64,000 nucleotides of DNA from Devosia sp. 1566 (lineage in GTDB: Bacteria; Pseudomonadota; Alphaproteobacteria; Rhizobiales; Devosiaceae), in the NCBI RefSeq assembly GCF_004005995.1, contig NZ_CP034767.1, forward strand, positions 4,008,501 to 4,072,500, given 5' to 3'. Below the pieces are notes generated by a model. That model searched no databases. It saw nothing but the letters and a program-made list of their open reading frames with translations, and had not been told where the DNA came from. The translations under genes were made by a program, and so were the position numbers. Of this stretch, positions 1 through 9,236 are shown piece by piece (positions within the stretch are counted from its first letter, which is position 1; every line of letters begins with the position of its first letter).

Positions 1-2
1 CC

Positions 3-251
3 GTCTTTGCGCTGCGCCATGGGCTCTGGCTCGAACTGCTCGTCTACGTGCTCCTCGTCCTTGCGCTCGGATTTGCCTCCCTTTGGCTGGGGCAGGGCGC
101 CACCACAGCTCTTTACGGCGTGCTGGCCGCGTCGATCGGCTTTGCCGCGCCCGCGCTGCGCCGGGCCAAGCTGACGCGCGCCGGCTGGACCTATCGCCGC
201 GAACTCTGGGCACCCTATCCCGAACAGGCTCAACTGGAGGCCCTGCAATGA
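3..251 (+). CDS. DUF2628-type membrane protein, C-terminal part (5' end outside window)
   Basis: The reading frame is open from the first bases of the window, so the start lies upstream. The visible 82 residues hold one strongly hydrophobic segment (about residues 9-45 of the visible part) followed by a basic tail with GWTYRREL and a short acidic end. This matches my memory of the small DUF2628 membrane proteins that sit just before hisH in rhizobial his operons; the family call rests on that context and the tail, not on a search. The stop overlaps the hisH start as ATGA, which implies co-translation. Function unknown. Confidence 0.6.
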   Translation, partial: VFALRHGLWLELLVYVLLVLALGFASLWLGQGATTALYGVLAASIGFAAPALRRAKLTRAGWTYRRELWAPYPEQAQLEALQ

Positions 252-901
252 GCCGCGTTGCCATCATCGATTACGGCGCAGGCAATCTGCATTCGGCCGC
301 CAAGGCCTTCGAGCGGGTGGCCGCCGGCTTCGAACACCCACCTGAAATCCTCGTCACCGCCGACCCTGAAGTGGTGCGTGGCGCTGACCACATCATGCTG
401 CCTGGCGTCGGCGCCTTTGCCGATTGCAAGCGCGGTCTCGATGCCGTGCCCGGCATGGTCGAAACCCTCAACAGCAAGGTCATTGCCGGCGGCACGCCGT
501 TTCTGGGCATCTGCGTGGGCATGCAGCTCATGGCCGGCGAAGGCCGCGAAAAGGAAATCACCCCCGGGCTTGGCTGGATTCCCGGTTCGGTCGAGCGCAT
601 CGCCCCCAGCGATCCCAGCCTCAAGATCCCCCATATGGGCTGGAACACGCTTCGCTTCGAGCGCCCCCATGCGCTGTTGTCGGGGATCGCCGACGGCCCT
701 AATGGGCTCCACGCCTATTTTGTCCATTCCTATCACCTGCGCCCCACCCATCCCGAGCATCTCATCGCCACCGCCGATTACGGCGGCCCGGTGACCGCTT
801 GCGTTGGGCGCGACAATCTCTTTGGCGCGCAGTTCCACCCGGAAAAATCCCAAACCCTGGGCCTGCGCCTGATCGAAAACTTCCTGAGGTGGACGCCATG
901 A
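248..901 (+). CDS. hisH: Imidazole glycerol phosphate synthase, glutaminase subunit HisH
   Basis: HisH is the class I glutamine amidotransferase that releases ammonia from glutamine for HisF in histidine biosynthesis. The product is 217 aa, the normal size. Visible motifs are the N-terminal [11 protein letters not shown], the oxyanion and nucleophile segment [11 protein letters not shown] with Cys89, and the C-terminal QFHPEKS with catalytic His197 and Glu199. The chosen ATG overlaps the previous stop; an upstream in-frame extension is not family-like. Its stop overlaps hisA (ATGA). The partner gene hisF lies about 1 kb downstream. Confidence 0.97.
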   Translation: MSRVAIIDYGAGNLHSAAKAFERVAAGFEHPPEILVTADPEVVRGADHIMLPGVGAFADCKRGLDAVPGMVETLNSKVIAGGTPFLGICVGMQLMAGEGREKEITPGLGWIPGSVERIAPSDPSLKIPHMGWNTLRFERPHALLSGIADGPNGLHAYFVHSYHLRPTHPEHLIATADYGGPVTACVGRDNLFGAQFHPEKSQTLGLRLIENFLRWTP

Positions 902-1629
902 TCCTCTTCCCCGCCATCGACCTCAAGGATGGCCAATGCGTGCGCCTCAAGCTTGGGGACATGAACCAGGCCACCGTCTTCAACGACGATCCGGCTGCTC
1001 AGGCCAAGAGCTTTGAAGATCAGGGCTTTGAGTATCTCCACGTCGTTGACCTCAATGGCGCCTTTGCCGGCCAAAGCGTCAACGGCGCGGCGGTGGAAGC
1101 CATTCTCAAGACGGTGAAGTTTCCCGTCCAGCTCGGCGGCGGCATCCGCAATCTCGGCCATATCGAAGCCTGGCTCGACAAGGGCCTCGCCCGCGTCATC
1201 CTCGGCACCGTCGCCGTGCGCGACCCCGCTTTGGTGAAAGAAGCCGCCCGCAAGTGGCCCGACCAGGTCGCCGTCGGCATCGATGCGCGCGCCGGCATGG
1301 TGGCGGTGGAAGGCTGGGCCGAAACCTCCGAGCTCAGCGTCATCGAGCTCGCCCGGCGCTTCGAAGGCGCTGGCGTTGCCGCCATCATCTATACCGATAT
1401 CGACCGCGACGGTGTACTCGCCGGCATCAACTGGGACTCGACGCTGGAGCTTGCCCGCGCCACCGGCATTCCGGTGATCGCCTCGGGGGGCCTCGCGTCC
1501 ATGGCTGATATTGAGCGCCTGACCCAACCCGATGCGCAGGTGCTCGAAGGCGCCATCACTGGCCGCGCCCTTTACGATGGCCGCATTGATTCACGTGAAG
1601 CCCTGACCCTGTTGCGGCAGGCGGCCTGA
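898..1629 (+). CDS. hisA: 1-(5-phosphoribosyl)-5-[(5-phosphoribosylamino)methylideneamino]imidazole-4-carboxamide isomerase HisA
   Basis: HisA is the (beta/alpha)8-barrel Amadori isomerase acting just before HisF/HisH. The product is 243 aa. The N-terminal [14 protein letters not shown] carries the first catalytic Asp and YTDIDRDG carries the second; phosphate-binding glycine segments QLGGGIRN and IASGGL are in place. The start is the ATG that overlaps the hisH stop. A parS-like site lies inside the 3' end of the gene. Confidence 0.97.
   Translation: MILFPAIDLKDGQCVRLKLGDMNQATVFNDDPAAQAKSFEDQGFEYLHVVDLNGAFAGQSVNGAAVEAILKTVKFPVQLGGGIRNLGHIEAWLDKGLARVILGTVAVRDPALVKEAARKWPDQVAVGIDARAGMVAVEGWAETSELSVIELARRFEGAGVAAIIYTDIDRDGVLAGINWDSTLELARATGIPVIASGGLASMADIERLTQPDAQVLEGAITGRALYDGRIDSREALTLLRQAA
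1587..1602. promoter_or_regulatory. Weak parS-like site inside hisA
   Basis: The 16-mer TGATTCACGTGAAGCC matches 13 of 16 positions of the classical parS sequence TGTTTCACGTGAAACA and keeps the central TTCACGTGAA. It lies in coding sequence, so on its own it could be chance; it is listed because better sites occur at 5934 and 24311. Confidence 0.3.
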
Positions 1630-1947
1630 ATGGCGAACCGCTTTCCCTGGCGGTTCTACCTTCTGGCGCTCGCCGTCATCGTCTTTCTGGCCCTCCTGCC
1701 ACTGATTTCGGTATGGCTGGCCACAAGTCTTGCCGATTGGCACAATTGCCAACTGGACGAAGGCTCGGTTCATGCCTGCATGATCGCCGGGGCCGATTGG
1801 GGCGAAGCGCTTTACGCCATGGCCCTGATGGGCTGGCTGATGCTGGCCAGCATTCCGCTCGGTGGCGGGGCCGTGCTGGTCTGGCTGATTATGCTTATCA
1901 TTCACTGGCTGGCCTGGCGCCGGCACACGCGCCTGCCGCAAGGATAA
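1630..1947 (+). CDS. Small membrane protein of unknown function inside the his operon
   Basis: The 105-aa product has two clear hydrophobic segments, about residues 8-33 and 58-95, separated by a polar loop containing two cysteines ([13 protein letters not shown]), which would face the periplasm if both ends are cytoplasmic. The ATG directly abuts the hisA stop and the stop lies 4 nt before hisF, so it is almost certainly co-transcribed and co-translated with the his genes. I do not recognise a characterised family. The position between hisA and hisF suggests expression with histidine synthesis but not necessarily a role in it. Confidence 0.75.
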   Translation: MANRFPWRFYLLALAVIVFLALLPLISVWLATSLADWHNCQLDEGSVHACMIAGADWGEALYAMALMGWLMLASIPLGGGAVLVWLIMLIIHWLAWRRHTRLPQG

Positions 1948-1951
1948 TCCG

Positions 1952-2755
1952 ATGACCCTCAAGACCCGATTGATCCCCTGCCTTGATGTGATGGGCGGCC
2001 GCGTCGTCAAGGGCGTGCAGTTCGTTGACCTTCAGGATGCCGGCGATCCCGTCCAGGCCGCCATGGCCTATGACGCCGCCGGCGCGGATGAACTCACCTT
2101 CCTTGATATTGCCGCCAGCCACGAAGGGCGCGACACCATTGTCGATGTGGTCCGCCGCACGGCCGAACATTGCTTCATGCCAGTAACCGTTGGCGGTGGA
2201 GTGCGCACCGTGGAAGACATTCGCCGCCTGCTGCTGGCCGGCGCCGACAAGGTCGCCATCAACTCCGCCGCCGTCAGCGATCCCGATTTCATTGCCCGCG
2301 CCGCCGACAAGTTCGGCAATCAATGCATCGTCGTCTCTGTCGACGCCAAGGCCCGCGCCGAGGGTCCCGGTTGGGAAATCTGGACCCATGGGGGGCGCAA
2401 GCCGACGGGCATTGATGCGGTGGAATTTGCCACCCGCATGGTCGAGCGCGGCGCCGGCGAATTGCTGGTCACCTCCATGGACCGCGACGGCACCAAGACT
2501 GGCTTTGACCTTCCCCTCACCCGCACCATCGCCGATGCCGTGGAAGTCCCGGTGATCGCCTCGGGTGGCGTCGGCACGCTCGATCACCTCGTTGAGGGCG
2601 TCCGGGAAGGCCATGCCAGCGCCGTGCTGGCCGCCTCCATCTTCCACTTCGGCACCTTCACCATCCCCCAGGCCAAGCAGTATCTGCGCGACCATGGCGT
2701 TGCCGTGCGCATGGACCCGCCCGATGTCGAACCCGAGCAAAGGATTGCCCCATGA
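1952..2755 (+). CDS. hisF: Imidazole glycerol phosphate synthase, cyclase subunit HisF
   Basis: HisF closes the imidazole ring using ammonia from HisH and yields imidazole glycerol phosphate plus AICAR. The product is 267 aa. Motifs are [15 protein letters not shown] with catalytic Asp11 and [13 protein letters not shown] with the second Asp, plus the phosphate loops TVGGGVR and IASGGVG. The final residues overlap the hisE start (ATGA). Length and both catalytic sites are normal. Confidence 0.97.
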   Translation: MTLKTRLIPCLDVMGGRVVKGVQFVDLQDAGDPVQAAMAYDAAGADELTFLDIAASHEGRDTIVDVVRRTAEHCFMPVTVGGGVRTVEDIRRLLLAGADKVAINSAAVSDPDFIARAADKFGNQCIVVSVDAKARAEGPGWEIWTHGGRKPTGIDAVEFATRMVERGAGELLVTSMDRDGTKTGFDLPLTRTIADAVEVPVIASGGVGTLDHLVEGVREGHASAVLAASIFHFGTFTIPQAKQYLRDHGVAVRMDPPDVEPEQRIAP

Positions 2756-3069
2756 CCCTCGAGGAACTCGACGCCCGCATCGCTTTGCGCGCCGCCGCTT
2801 CGCCTGACGAGAGCTACACCGCCAAGCTCCTCGCCCGGGGCATCGAAAAATCAGCGCAAAAGCTCGGCGAAGAAGCCACCGAAGCCGTGATTGCCGCCGT
2901 CACCGGCAACAAGCCCGAACTCACCAAGGAAGCCGCCGACGTGCTTTATCATCTGCTTGTCGTGCTGCGCGCGGCTGACCTGCCGCTGGCCGAGGTCATG
3001 GCCGAGCTTGACCGCCGCACCGCCCAAAGCGGGCTCGAAGAAAAAGCTGCGCGCGGGGCAGGGCACTGA
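2752..3069 (+). CDS. hisE: Phosphoribosyl-ATP diphosphatase HisE
   Basis: HisE hydrolyses phosphoribosyl-ATP to phosphoribosyl-AMP, the second step of histidine synthesis. The 105-aa all-helical product has the family signature [10 protein letters not shown], then [13 protein letters not shown] and [13 protein letters not shown], which supply the acidic Mg-binding residues. It stands alone and is not fused to HisI. It overlaps hisF upstream and coaA downstream by a few bases. Confidence 0.95.
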   Translation: MTLEELDARIALRAAASPDESYTAKLLARGIEKSAQKLGEEATEAVIAAVTGNKPELTKEAADVLYHLLVVLRAADLPLAEVMAELDRRTAQSGLEEKAARGAGH

Positions 3070-4022
3070 TGGCCAAGCTCAAGCGTCGGCCCCCCGAGCC
3101 CTACCATCACCTCACCAAGGCGCAATGGTCCAAGCTGCGCGCCGATGAGCCCATGACCCTGACGCGCGAGGACGTTGCGCGCCTGCGTACCCTCTCCGAT
3201 CCCATCTCGCTCGAGGAAGCCGAGGAAGTCTATCTGCCGCTGACCCGGCTGCTCTCGTTCTATGTGGAAGCCGTGCAGAATCTGCACCAGGTTTCGACGC
3301 GCTTTCTCGGCACACCCGACCAGCGCGTGCCCTTCATCATCGGCGTTGCGGGTTCCGTTGCCGTGGGCAAATCCACCACCGCCCGCATTCTCCAGGCGCT
3401 GCTGCGCCGCTGGCCGGCGAGCCCCAAGGTCGATCTCGTCACCACTGATGGCTTTTTGTACCCCAATGCCGTTCTGGCCGAACGCGGGCTCATGGAGCGC
3501 AAGGGCTTTCCCGAGAGCTATGATCGTGCTCGCGTCGTCGGCTTTCTCGCCGATGTGAAATCGGGCAAGGGCAAGATCTCGGTCCCGGTTTATTCCCACC
3601 TCGTTTACGACGTCGTACCCGGCGAGGAAGTGGTAATTGATCGCCCCGATATCCTCATTGTCGAGGGGCTCAACATCCTGCAGACCGGCGAACTCCCCAA
3701 GACCGGGGACCCGATCCTCTTTGCCTCCGATTTCCTCGACTTCTCCATCTATATCGATGCGGACGAGGATGATCTACGCGACTGGTACATGGAGCGATTC
3801 TTCCGCCTGCGCGAAACCGCCTTCCGTGACCCCAGTTCGTTCTTCCGCCGTTTTGCCGATATGACCGAGGAAGAGGCCGGGGCCTTTGGGAACAAGGTCT
3901 GGGAAACCATCAACCTGCCCAATCTGCTCAATAACGTGCTGCCGACGCGTGGCCGCGCCGATCTGATCCTCAAAAAGGGCAAGAGCCATCTGATCGAGGA
4001 AGTGCGCCTGCGTCGCGTCTGA
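3069..4022 (+). CDS. coaA: Type I pantothenate kinase
   Basis: CoaA phosphorylates pantothenate, the committed step of coenzyme A synthesis. The product is 317 aa, typical of the bacterial type I (PRK-like) enzyme. The P-loop GSVAVGKST lies at residues 95-103, followed by the substrate region TTDGFLYPN and the conserved ESYD and SHLVYD segments. The start overlaps the hisE stop by one base, so it is the last gene of the his operon, an arrangement common in Rhizobiales. Confidence 0.96.
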   Translation: MAKLKRRPPEPYHHLTKAQWSKLRADEPMTLTREDVARLRTLSDPISLEEAEEVYLPLTRLLSFYVEAVQNLHQVSTRFLGTPDQRVPFIIGVAGSVAVGKSTTARILQALLRRWPASPKVDLVTTDGFLYPNAVLAERGLMERKGFPESYDRARVVGFLADVKSGKGKISVPVYSHLVYDVVPGEEVVIDRPDILIVEGLNILQTGELPKTGDPILFASDFLDFSIYIDADEDDLRDWYMERFFRLRETAFRDPSSFFRRFADMTEEEAGAFGNKVWETINLPNLLNNVLPTRGRADLILKKGKSHLIEEVRLRRV

Positions 4023-4025
4023 CGC

Positions 4026-4376
4026 TTAGTACGTCCCCGGCCGCGGCTCGCTTAAGACGATCTGGTTGCCGTCGGGGTCGCGCAGTTTGGCGGTCTTGAA
4101 GAAATCACCCATCGATTTGGCCACCGGCTCGATGCCCACGCTTTTAAGCCGGTGCAATTCCCCCGCCAGATCATCGACGATCAGCGTCAGCGTCGATGCA
4201 CCCGCGCGGTCCCCGTCGGTAATCAGCTGGATCCAGCCATCGGTTGGCAGTTTCCATTCGGCCACATCGCCCAGCGGGCGCGAATCGGCCTCCCGGCCGA
4301 ACAACAGCTCATACCAAGGCAGCGACTCGCCAAAATCGTCGACCGCGATGCCCGCAAGCGCATTGGTGATGGTCAT
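4026..4376 (-). CDS. VOC (glyoxalase/bleomycin resistance) family protein
   Basis: The 116-aa product is a single vicinal-oxygen-chelate fold: an N-terminal VDDFGESLPWYELLFG segment and a C-terminal KLRDPDGNQIVLSEP, the usual beta-alpha-beta ending that contributes a metal ligand or substrate contact. The substrate cannot be told from the sequence. It converges on coaA with only 3 nt between the stops. Confidence 0.8.
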   Translation of the reverse strand: MTITNALAGIAVDDFGESLPWYELLFGREADSRPLGDVAEWKLPTDGWIQLITDGDRAGASTLTLIVDDLAGELHRLKSVGIEPVAKSMGDFFKTAKLRDPDGNQIVLSEPRPGTY

Positions 4377-4492
4377 GCAAGATCTACCCCGCCCTTAGAG
4401 TTTCCCAACCTAGCACGCCGGTCCCCGCGGGGCACGCAGTTGGCGCGGCCCGATGGCGCTGCTATAGGCAAAGCCGAAAATCGGAGTAGATG

Positions 4493-5323
4493 ATGGCGGA
4501 ACTGAGGGTAATCATCGCGGGCGCCGGCGGGCGCATGGGCGCAGCCAATATTCGGGCGCTGGTCAACCATCCCGGCGTGGTGCTCCACGCCGCCCTGGAT
4601 CGGCCCGGCTCAAGCGTGCTCGGGCGTGATGCCGGCACGCTAGCCGGGCTTGAGGCCCTCGGTGTTCCGGTGGTCGATTCGCTCGATACAGCGCTGCCCG
4701 GCGCCGACGCCATCATCGATTTCACCGCCCCCGCGGTCAGCGTCACACTGGCACAGCGGGCCGCTGACACTGGCTTGATTCATGTGATCGGCACTACCGG
4801 GTGCACTCCCGAGGACGACGCCGCGATTGCTGCCGCTGCCAAGGCCGGGGCCCGCATCGTCAAATCAGGCAATTTCTCCCTCGGCATGGCCGTGCTCTCC
4901 AACCTCGTGGAACAGGCCGCTGCGGCTCTGGCCGATTACGACATCGAAATCGTCGAAATGCACCATAGCCGCAAGGTCGACGCGCCCTCGGGCAGCGCCC
5001 TCATCCTCGGGGAAGCGGCCGCGCGCGGTCGCGCCGTTTCGCTCGAGGAAAAATCCGTGCGCGTACGCGATGGTCATACCGGCCCGCGTGAAGCCGGCAC
5101 GATCGGCTTTGCCACCCTGCGCGGCGGCACGGTCGTCGGCGATCACAGCGTCATCTTTGCCGGCCCCGGTGAGCGCCTCGAGCTCGGTCACCGCGCCGAA
5201 GACCGCTCCATCTTTGCCAATGGCGCCCTGCGCTCCGCGCTCTGGGCCCGCGATCAGGCCCCCGGCCTTTACACCATTGCCGATGTGCTCGGCCTCACCC
5301 AGTCATCAAGGACCTCATCATGA
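4493..5323 (+). CDS. dapB: 4-hydroxy-tetrahydrodipicolinate reductase DapB
   Basis: DapB reduces 4-hydroxy-tetrahydrodipicolinate with NAD(P)H in the diaminopimelate/lysine pathway. The N-terminal [18 protein letters not shown] is the Rossmann nucleotide loop, [11 protein letters not shown] and [11 protein letters not shown] follow, and [16 protein letters not shown] carries the catalytic His and Lys. Two ATGs occur back to back at 4490 and 4493; GGAG at 4483-4486 is better spaced for 4493, giving 276 aa. The stop overlaps gpmA (ATGA). Confidence 0.95.
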   Translation: MAELRVIIAGAGGRMGAANIRALVNHPGVVLHAALDRPGSSVLGRDAGTLAGLEALGVPVVDSLDTALPGADAIIDFTAPAVSVTLAQRAADTGLIHVIGTTGCTPEDDAAIAAAAKAGARIVKSGNFSLGMAVLSNLVEQAAAALADYDIEIVEMHHSRKVDAPSGSALILGEAAARGRAVSLEEKSVRVRDGHTGPREAGTIGFATLRGGTVVGDHSVIFAGPGERLELGHRAEDRSIFANGALRSALWARDQAPGLYTIADVLGLTQSSRTSS

Positions 5324-5934
5324 CCGGCACCCTGATCCTTGTCCGTCACGGCCAAAGCGAGTGGAACCTGCTCAACCTCTTTACCGGCTGGCGTAACCCC
5401 GACCTGACCGAGCAGGGGATGGAAGAGGCCCGCGCCACCGGCAAGGCGCTGAAGGCCGCGGGCATCGTGCCCGACCTTTATTATACCTCGGCTCTGCGCC
5501 GGGCCCAGCACACGCTCGATTTGATGCTCGAGGAAATGGGCGTTCTGAATTGCACCATCATTCGCAACACTGCGCTCAATGAACGCGACTATGGCGACCT
5601 CTCGGGTCTCAACAAGGATGATGCCCGCGCCAAATGGGGCGAGGAGCAGGTGCTGATCTGGCGCCGCTCCTATGATGTGCCCCCTCCTGGCGGCGAATCG
5701 CTCAAGGACACGGCGGCCCGCACCTTGCCTTACTACCAAGCCGAGATCCTGCCGCGTCTCCAGGCCGGCGCAACCATCCTCATTGTTGCCCATGGCAACT
5801 CGCTGCGCGCCATGGTCATGGCCATTGAGGGGCTGACGCCCGAGCAGATCCTCAAGCGCGAGATCGCGACCGGCCAGCCTACGGTGTACGAGATCGGCAG
5901 CGACGGGGCGCTGGAGCGCCGCATCGAGCTCTAG
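5320..5934 (+). CDS. gpmA: 2,3-bisphosphoglycerate-dependent phosphoglycerate mutase
   Basis: It interconverts 3- and 2-phosphoglycerate in glycolysis and gluconeogenesis. The 204-aa product is the short alphaproteobacterial form. The catalytic [10 protein letters not shown] (phosphohistidine His10) is followed by [13 protein letters not shown], a tail of [10 protein letters not shown], and the second histidine in VAHGNSLRA. It is coupled to dapB. Its TAG shares a CTAG with the stop of the gene on the other strand, and a parS-like palindrome begins at its last base. Confidence 0.95.
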   Translation: MTGTLILVRHGQSEWNLLNLFTGWRNPDLTEQGMEEARATGKALKAAGIVPDLYYTSALRRAQHTLDLMLEEMGVLNCTIIRNTALNERDYGDLSGLNKDDARAKWGEEQVLIWRRSYDVPPPGGESLKDTAARTLPYYQAEILPRLQAGATILIVAHGNSLRAMVMAIEGLTPEQILKREIATGQPTVYEIGSDGALERRIEL

Positions 5935-6818
5935 GTTTCACGTGAAACCGGGTGGGTGGCGGAAATGACCCCGGCCTCCCACCCCAGGATCGCGCGCTTG
6001 CGCGGCACGCCCCAATGATAGCCGGTCAGCGCCCCTGAACTGCCCACCACCCGGTGGCAGGGCACCACAAAGCTGATCGGGTTCTTGCCCACCGCCGCCC
6101 CCACCGCCCGCGATGCCGAGGGCCGTCCCACCTGACGCGCCACCTCCGCATAGGTGCTGGCCTGCCCCAGTGGGATCGAAAGCAGCGTCTCCCACACCTT
6201 GACCTCGAAGTCGGTGCCGATCAGCACCACCCGCACCGGCTGCTCGGGCGACCAATGCTCGGGCGAAAACACCTGGGCGACCATGGGCGCAATGCGCGCA
6301 TCGTCGCGAATGAACCGGGCATTGGGCCAGCGCTGCGCCAGATCCTCGAAGGCCCGCTCGATGCTGGTCTCGCCATCGGCAAAGCCCAGCCCGGAAATAC
6401 CGTAGTCGGTGGCAGTCACGACGGCGGTCCCGAACGGGGAGGGGGCCGCGCCCCAGATCATGTCGATCCCCGCGCCACCGGCCCGGAACACGCCGGGCGG
6501 CATCGCCTCATAGGTCACGAACAGATCATGTAGCCGCGAGGTCGAGGAGAGACCCACTTCATAGGTGGTGTCGAGTACGCTTTGCCGGCTCGCCAGCAGC
6601 GATTTGGCATGGTCGAGCGCCACCGCCTGGGCAAAGGACTTGGGTGTCAGCCCGCACCAGCGGCGAAACAATTCGCTGAGCGAACGCTCGCTTTGCCCCA
6701 GCGCACGGGCGAATCGGGCGAGATCGAGTTCATCGGGGCCTGTTTCGCTGAGATAGCGAATGGCCGCGCGAATCGCCTCGTAGTCATCGGCTGCGGATAT
6801 GGTCACATGCGTGTTCAT
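5931..6818 (-). CDS. Ada-like protein: AraC-type HTH plus methylated-DNA--protein-cysteine methyltransferase
   Basis: The 295-aa product has an N-terminal AraC-type helix-turn-helix domain (about residues 10-105, with [21 protein letters not shown] and [16 protein letters not shown]) and a C-terminal O6-alkylguanine-DNA alkyltransferase domain (about 125-285). The acceptor cysteine lies in [13 protein letters not shown], the canonical PCHRV motif. The zinc-binding N-terminal domain of full-length E. coli Ada, with its phosphotriester-accepting Cys38, is absent. It therefore likely repairs O6-alkylguanine and perhaps regulates genes by another route. A single-gene unit, tail to tail with gpmA. 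Confidence 0.9.
   Translation of the reverse strand: MNTHVTISAADDYEAIRAAIRYLSETGPDELDLARFARALGQSERSLSELFRRWCGLTPKSFAQAVALDHAKSLLASRQSVLDTTYEVGLSSTSRLHDLFVTYEAMPPGVFRAGGAGIDMIWGAAPSPFGTAVVTATDYGISGLGFADGETSIERAFEDLAQRWPNARFIRDDARIAPMVAQVFSPEHWSPEQPVRVVLIGTDFEVKVWETLLSIPLGQASTYAEVARQVGRPSASRAVGAAVGKNPISFVVPCHRVVGSSGALTGYHWGVPRKRAILGWEAGVISATHPVSRET
5934..5949. promoter_or_regulatory. parS-like ParB-binding site (perfect 16-bp palindrome)
   Basis: GGTTTCACGTGAAACC is a perfect palindrome whose 14-bp core GTTTCACGTGAAAC equals the core of bacterial parS (TGTTTCACGTGAAACA); only the two outermost bases differ. It lies exactly where the convergent gpmA and Ada-like genes end and codes for the last residues of the latter. 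ParB loading at such sites, usually near the origin, drives chromosome segregation. Confidence 0.75.
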
Positions 6819-6868
6819 GGGGAGGAAGCTAGGACAATGCGCCCCCGCAAGCGACCCGAAAACAACGT

Positions 6869-7351
6869 CTAGGCGCGCGCCTTGCGCAGGGCCGAACCGA
6901 AGGCCTTGCTGAAGCTCGAGAGGTCATCGGGATGCAAGAACGCCCCCACTGGCGTATCGAGCCCGCCCGAGCGCAGCAACAGCCCCGTCGTGCGCTCGTT
7001 GATATCGCGCTCGATCACCAGCCGCACCTGGCGCGGGTCAAACAGCTGCGTGCTGGTTTCGCCCTTGGCCCCGATGCTGGTCAGCTCGAGCCGATCCTTC
7101 CACAGCCGCACCTGTTCGGCCTGCTTGCCGCCCTTGATCGAGGCATGCATCGCCCAGGCAATGGCCAGCACGTCGAGGCCCATGAACCCGATCACCGGCC
7201 AGGCGCCCATGGCAAAAAAGATGATACCGGGGATCAGCGCGAGGACGCCTGCCAGGGCAACAACGAACCAGCCACCGCGTCGCGACAGGGAGCGGTGTGG
7301 CGTCAGCCTAGCTGCAAAGAGCGGCGCTGTGGTTGTAGCTTGCATCGACAT
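6869..7351 (-). CDS. DUF2244 membrane protein
   Basis: The 160-aa product has two adjacent hydrophobic segments (about residues 25-65, GWFVVALAGVLALIPGIIFF and then GFMGLDVLAIAWAM), followed by a soluble beta-rich part with RQVRLVIERDINERTTGLLLR. This layout and the C-terminal GAFLHPDDLSSFSKAF resemble the DUF2244 family of alphaproteobacteria, whose role is unknown. It is divergent from nth with 45 nt between the starts, so the two promoters must share a very short space. Confidence 0.75.
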   Translation of the reverse strand: MSMQATTTAPLFAARLTPHRSLSRRGGWFVVALAGVLALIPGIIFFAMGAWPVIGFMGLDVLAIAWAMHASIKGGKQAEQVRLWKDRLELTSIGAKGETSTQLFDPRQVRLVIERDINERTTGLLLRSGGLDTPVGAFLHPDDLSSFSKAFGSALRKARA

Positions 7352-7396
7352 GGTAAAGCTCTCAAGCCATATAACCCCAAAGCGGGGAGTGAGAAA

Positions 7397-8089
7397 ATGC
7401 CGCCATTAAAAAAAGTGAAGTCACTGCCTCCCGCGGCTATCGCGGCGATCTTCGAGCGCTTCCACAGCATAGACCCTGAGCCAAAGGGCGAACTCGAATA
7501 TGTCAACGCCTTCACTTTGTTGGTGGCGGTGGTGCTTTCGGCCCAGGCGACCGATGCAGGCGTCAACAAGGCGACCCGCGCGCTCTTTCAACTGGCGCCC
7601 ACCCCCGCCGCAATGGTGGCGCTTGGCCCCGAGCGCATCGAGGAAATGATTCGCACCATTGGCCTGTTCCGCACCAAGGCCAAGAATGTCTATGCCCTCA
7701 GCCAAAAGCTCCTCAACGATTATAGCGGCGAGGTCCCGGCCGATCGCGAGGCGCTGGAATCCCTGCCCGGCGTCGGGCGCAAAACCGCCAATGTCGTGCT
7801 CAACATCTTTTTTGGCCAGCCCACTATGGCCGTCGACACCCATGTGTTCCGGGTCAGCAACCGCACCGGCATCGCTCCAGGCGCCACGGTGCTGGCAGTG
7901 GAAACCCGGCTGATGCAGGTTATTCCACCCGAGTATGCGCTCCATGCCCATCACTGGCTGATCCTGCACGGCCGTTATATCTGCAAGGCGCGCAAGCCCG
8001 AATGCTGGCGCTGCCCCATCCGGCAATGGTGCCTGTTCGAGCCCAAGACGCCCGCACCCGGCGGCGGCCCCCAAGCGCTCTCGAGCTAG
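7397..8089 (+). CDS. nth: Endonuclease III (DNA glycosylase/AP lyase)
   Basis: Nth removes oxidised pyrimidines and cuts abasic sites in base excision repair. The start at this ATG gives 230 aa, family size; longer in-frame readings run into unrelated upstream sequence. The helix-hairpin-helix LESLPGVGRKTANVV holds catalytic Lys129, and AVDTHVFRVSNR holds Asp147. The C-terminal C-x6-C-x2-C-x5-C cluster (CKARKPECWRCPIRQWC) binds 4Fe-4S. It ends in a CTAG shared with the convergent gene. Confidence 0.96.
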   Translation: MPPLKKVKSLPPAAIAAIFERFHSIDPEPKGELEYVNAFTLLVAVVLSAQATDAGVNKATRALFQLAPTPAAMVALGPERIEEMIRTIGLFRTKAKNVYALSQKLLNDYSGEVPADREALESLPGVGRKTANVVLNIFFGQPTMAVDTHVFRVSNRTGIAPGATVLAVETRLMQVIPPEYALHAHHWLILHGRYICKARKPECWRCPIRQWCLFEPKTPAPGGGPQALSS

Positions 8090-8550
8090 CTGCCGTAACC
8101 CCGCGCCATCATCGCAGCAAAGATTGGCACGAGGATGAGAAAACCCAACTCGGCATGGAGGAACCGACGCTGCCGGCGAATTTCACCTTCGCTTGGGCGA
8201 AAGCCGGGATCGGCGCGAAGCGCTTTGCGCCACCGGCCAAAGGCAATTGTGGGCGCAATTGACAGCAGGCCCACCGCCACAAAGGCGGCCATCTTTCCCC
8301 AGAAGGCGTGATTGCTGAAATAATAGTCCGGACCCGCGGCACCCCAGTACAGCCGCATCACTCCCACCAGCACCACCAGCACTGCGGCGCTGCCATAAAC
8401 GGCGTCGAGCCGCGCCAAGCGCTGCAGCTGTACGCCGTCTAGACCGGGACGCAGCAGCACGAATTCGGCTGCGATCGCGCCAACCAAGGTGAACACCGCT
8501 AGATGGTGACCGATCGCCAAGGCAAGATCTGCATCCATCTTCCGCTCCAT
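8086..8550 (-). CDS. DUF2214 family membrane protein
   Basis: The 154-aa product has four predicted membrane segments (about residues 8-30, 48-70, 85-105 and 130-150) and the family-like HHLAVFTLVGAIAAEF and LDAVYGSAAVLVV. DUF2214 proteins are uncharacterised. The gene is divergent from a TetR regulator, with the starts 39 nt apart over a long inverted repeat, so it is the likely regulated target. A second ATG 12 nt in (MDADLAL) is a possible start. Confidence 0.78.
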   Translation of the reverse strand: MERKMDADLALAIGHHLAVFTLVGAIAAEFVLLRPGLDGVQLQRLARLDAVYGSAAVLVVLVGVMRLYWGAAGPDYYFSNHAFWGKMAAFVAVGLLSIAPTIAFGRWRKALRADPGFRPSEGEIRRQRRFLHAELGFLILVPIFAAMMARGYGS

Positions 8551-8551
8551 T

Positions 8552-8597
8552 GTTGACGCTGTTCACATGCTAGTTTAGGCATGTGAACAATGTCAAC
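8552..8597. promoter_or_regulatory. Long inverted-repeat operator between the DUF2214 and TetR genes
   Basis: The left arm GTTGACGCTGTTCACATGC (8552-8570) and the right arm GCATGTGAACAATGTCAAC (8579-8597) are complementary at 17 of 19 positions around an 8-nt centre. The arms are themselves split as GTTGAC-N3-GTTCACATGC. The right arm covers the ATG of the TetR gene and the left arm ends next to the divergent start, which fits an operator that controls both directions and autoregulates the repressor. Confidence 0.75.
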
Positions 8598-9150
8598 TTC
8601 GAACCACCCGCCGTATCACCATGGCGATCTGCGCAACGCCTTGCTCGACGCCGCTCTCATCATTCTGGAGCGGGAAGGGGAGGCGGGCCTCGGGCTGCGC
8701 GAACTCGCCCGTGCCGTTGGCGTGTCACCAGCCGCGCCTTATCGCCATTTCGACGGCCGCATTGCCCTCCTGGAAGCGCTGGCGGTCACCGGCTTTCGCC
8801 GCTTCACCCAGATGATGGACGAGGTCGGCGCCACGAACCCGCCCGATCCGCTCGCCGCCATGGGCCGCGCCTATGTCTTGTTCGCGCTTGATAACGGCAA
8901 TCTCTTTCGCCTGATGTTTTCCCCGCAGCTGCGCCGCGCCAATCGTCCCGGCCTGCGCATGGCCGCCGATGCCGCCTTTGCCACCCTGCGCCGCGTTGCT
9001 GGCGGGGAAGGGCGGGAAGCCCGCATTGCCTCGCTCACCGCGTGGGCGCGCGTTCATGGCCTTGCCGTGCTGCTGCTCGATGGCCAGATCGCCATTGAAG
9101 CGGGCGAAGACACCCGAGACCTGATCGCCCAGATCATCGGCCGCTCCTAA
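8590..9150 (+). CDS. TetR/AcrR family transcriptional regulator
   Basis: The 186-aa product has an N-terminal TetR DNA-binding domain (about residues 10-60): LRNALLDAALIILEREGEAGLGLRELARAVGVSPAAPYRHF is the helix-turn-helix with the usual PYRHF end, here named by its position at residues 14-55 and key residues VSPAAPYRHF. The C-terminal part, with LFRLMFSP and RVHGLAVLLLDGQI, resembles the WHG-type ligand domain. The start codon lies inside the operator palindrome and I see no Shine-Dalgarno sequence before it, so the mRNA could be leaderless. Confidence 0.88.
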   Translation: MSTSNHPPYHHGDLRNALLDAALIILEREGEAGLGLRELARAVGVSPAAPYRHFDGRIALLEALAVTGFRRFTQMMDEVGATNPPDPLAAMGRAYVLFALDNGNLFRLMFSPQLRRANRPGLRMAADAAFATLRRVAGGEGREARIASLTAWARVHGLAVLLLDGQIAIEAGEDTRDLIAQIIGRS

Positions 9151-9236
9151 GCTGGCTACCCGCCTAGTTCGGCTGGCCAATTGCACAGCCCGGCGCGATC
9201 CTCTACACCGCCAAGGTCTGGTCCCGGAGCCCCTGC

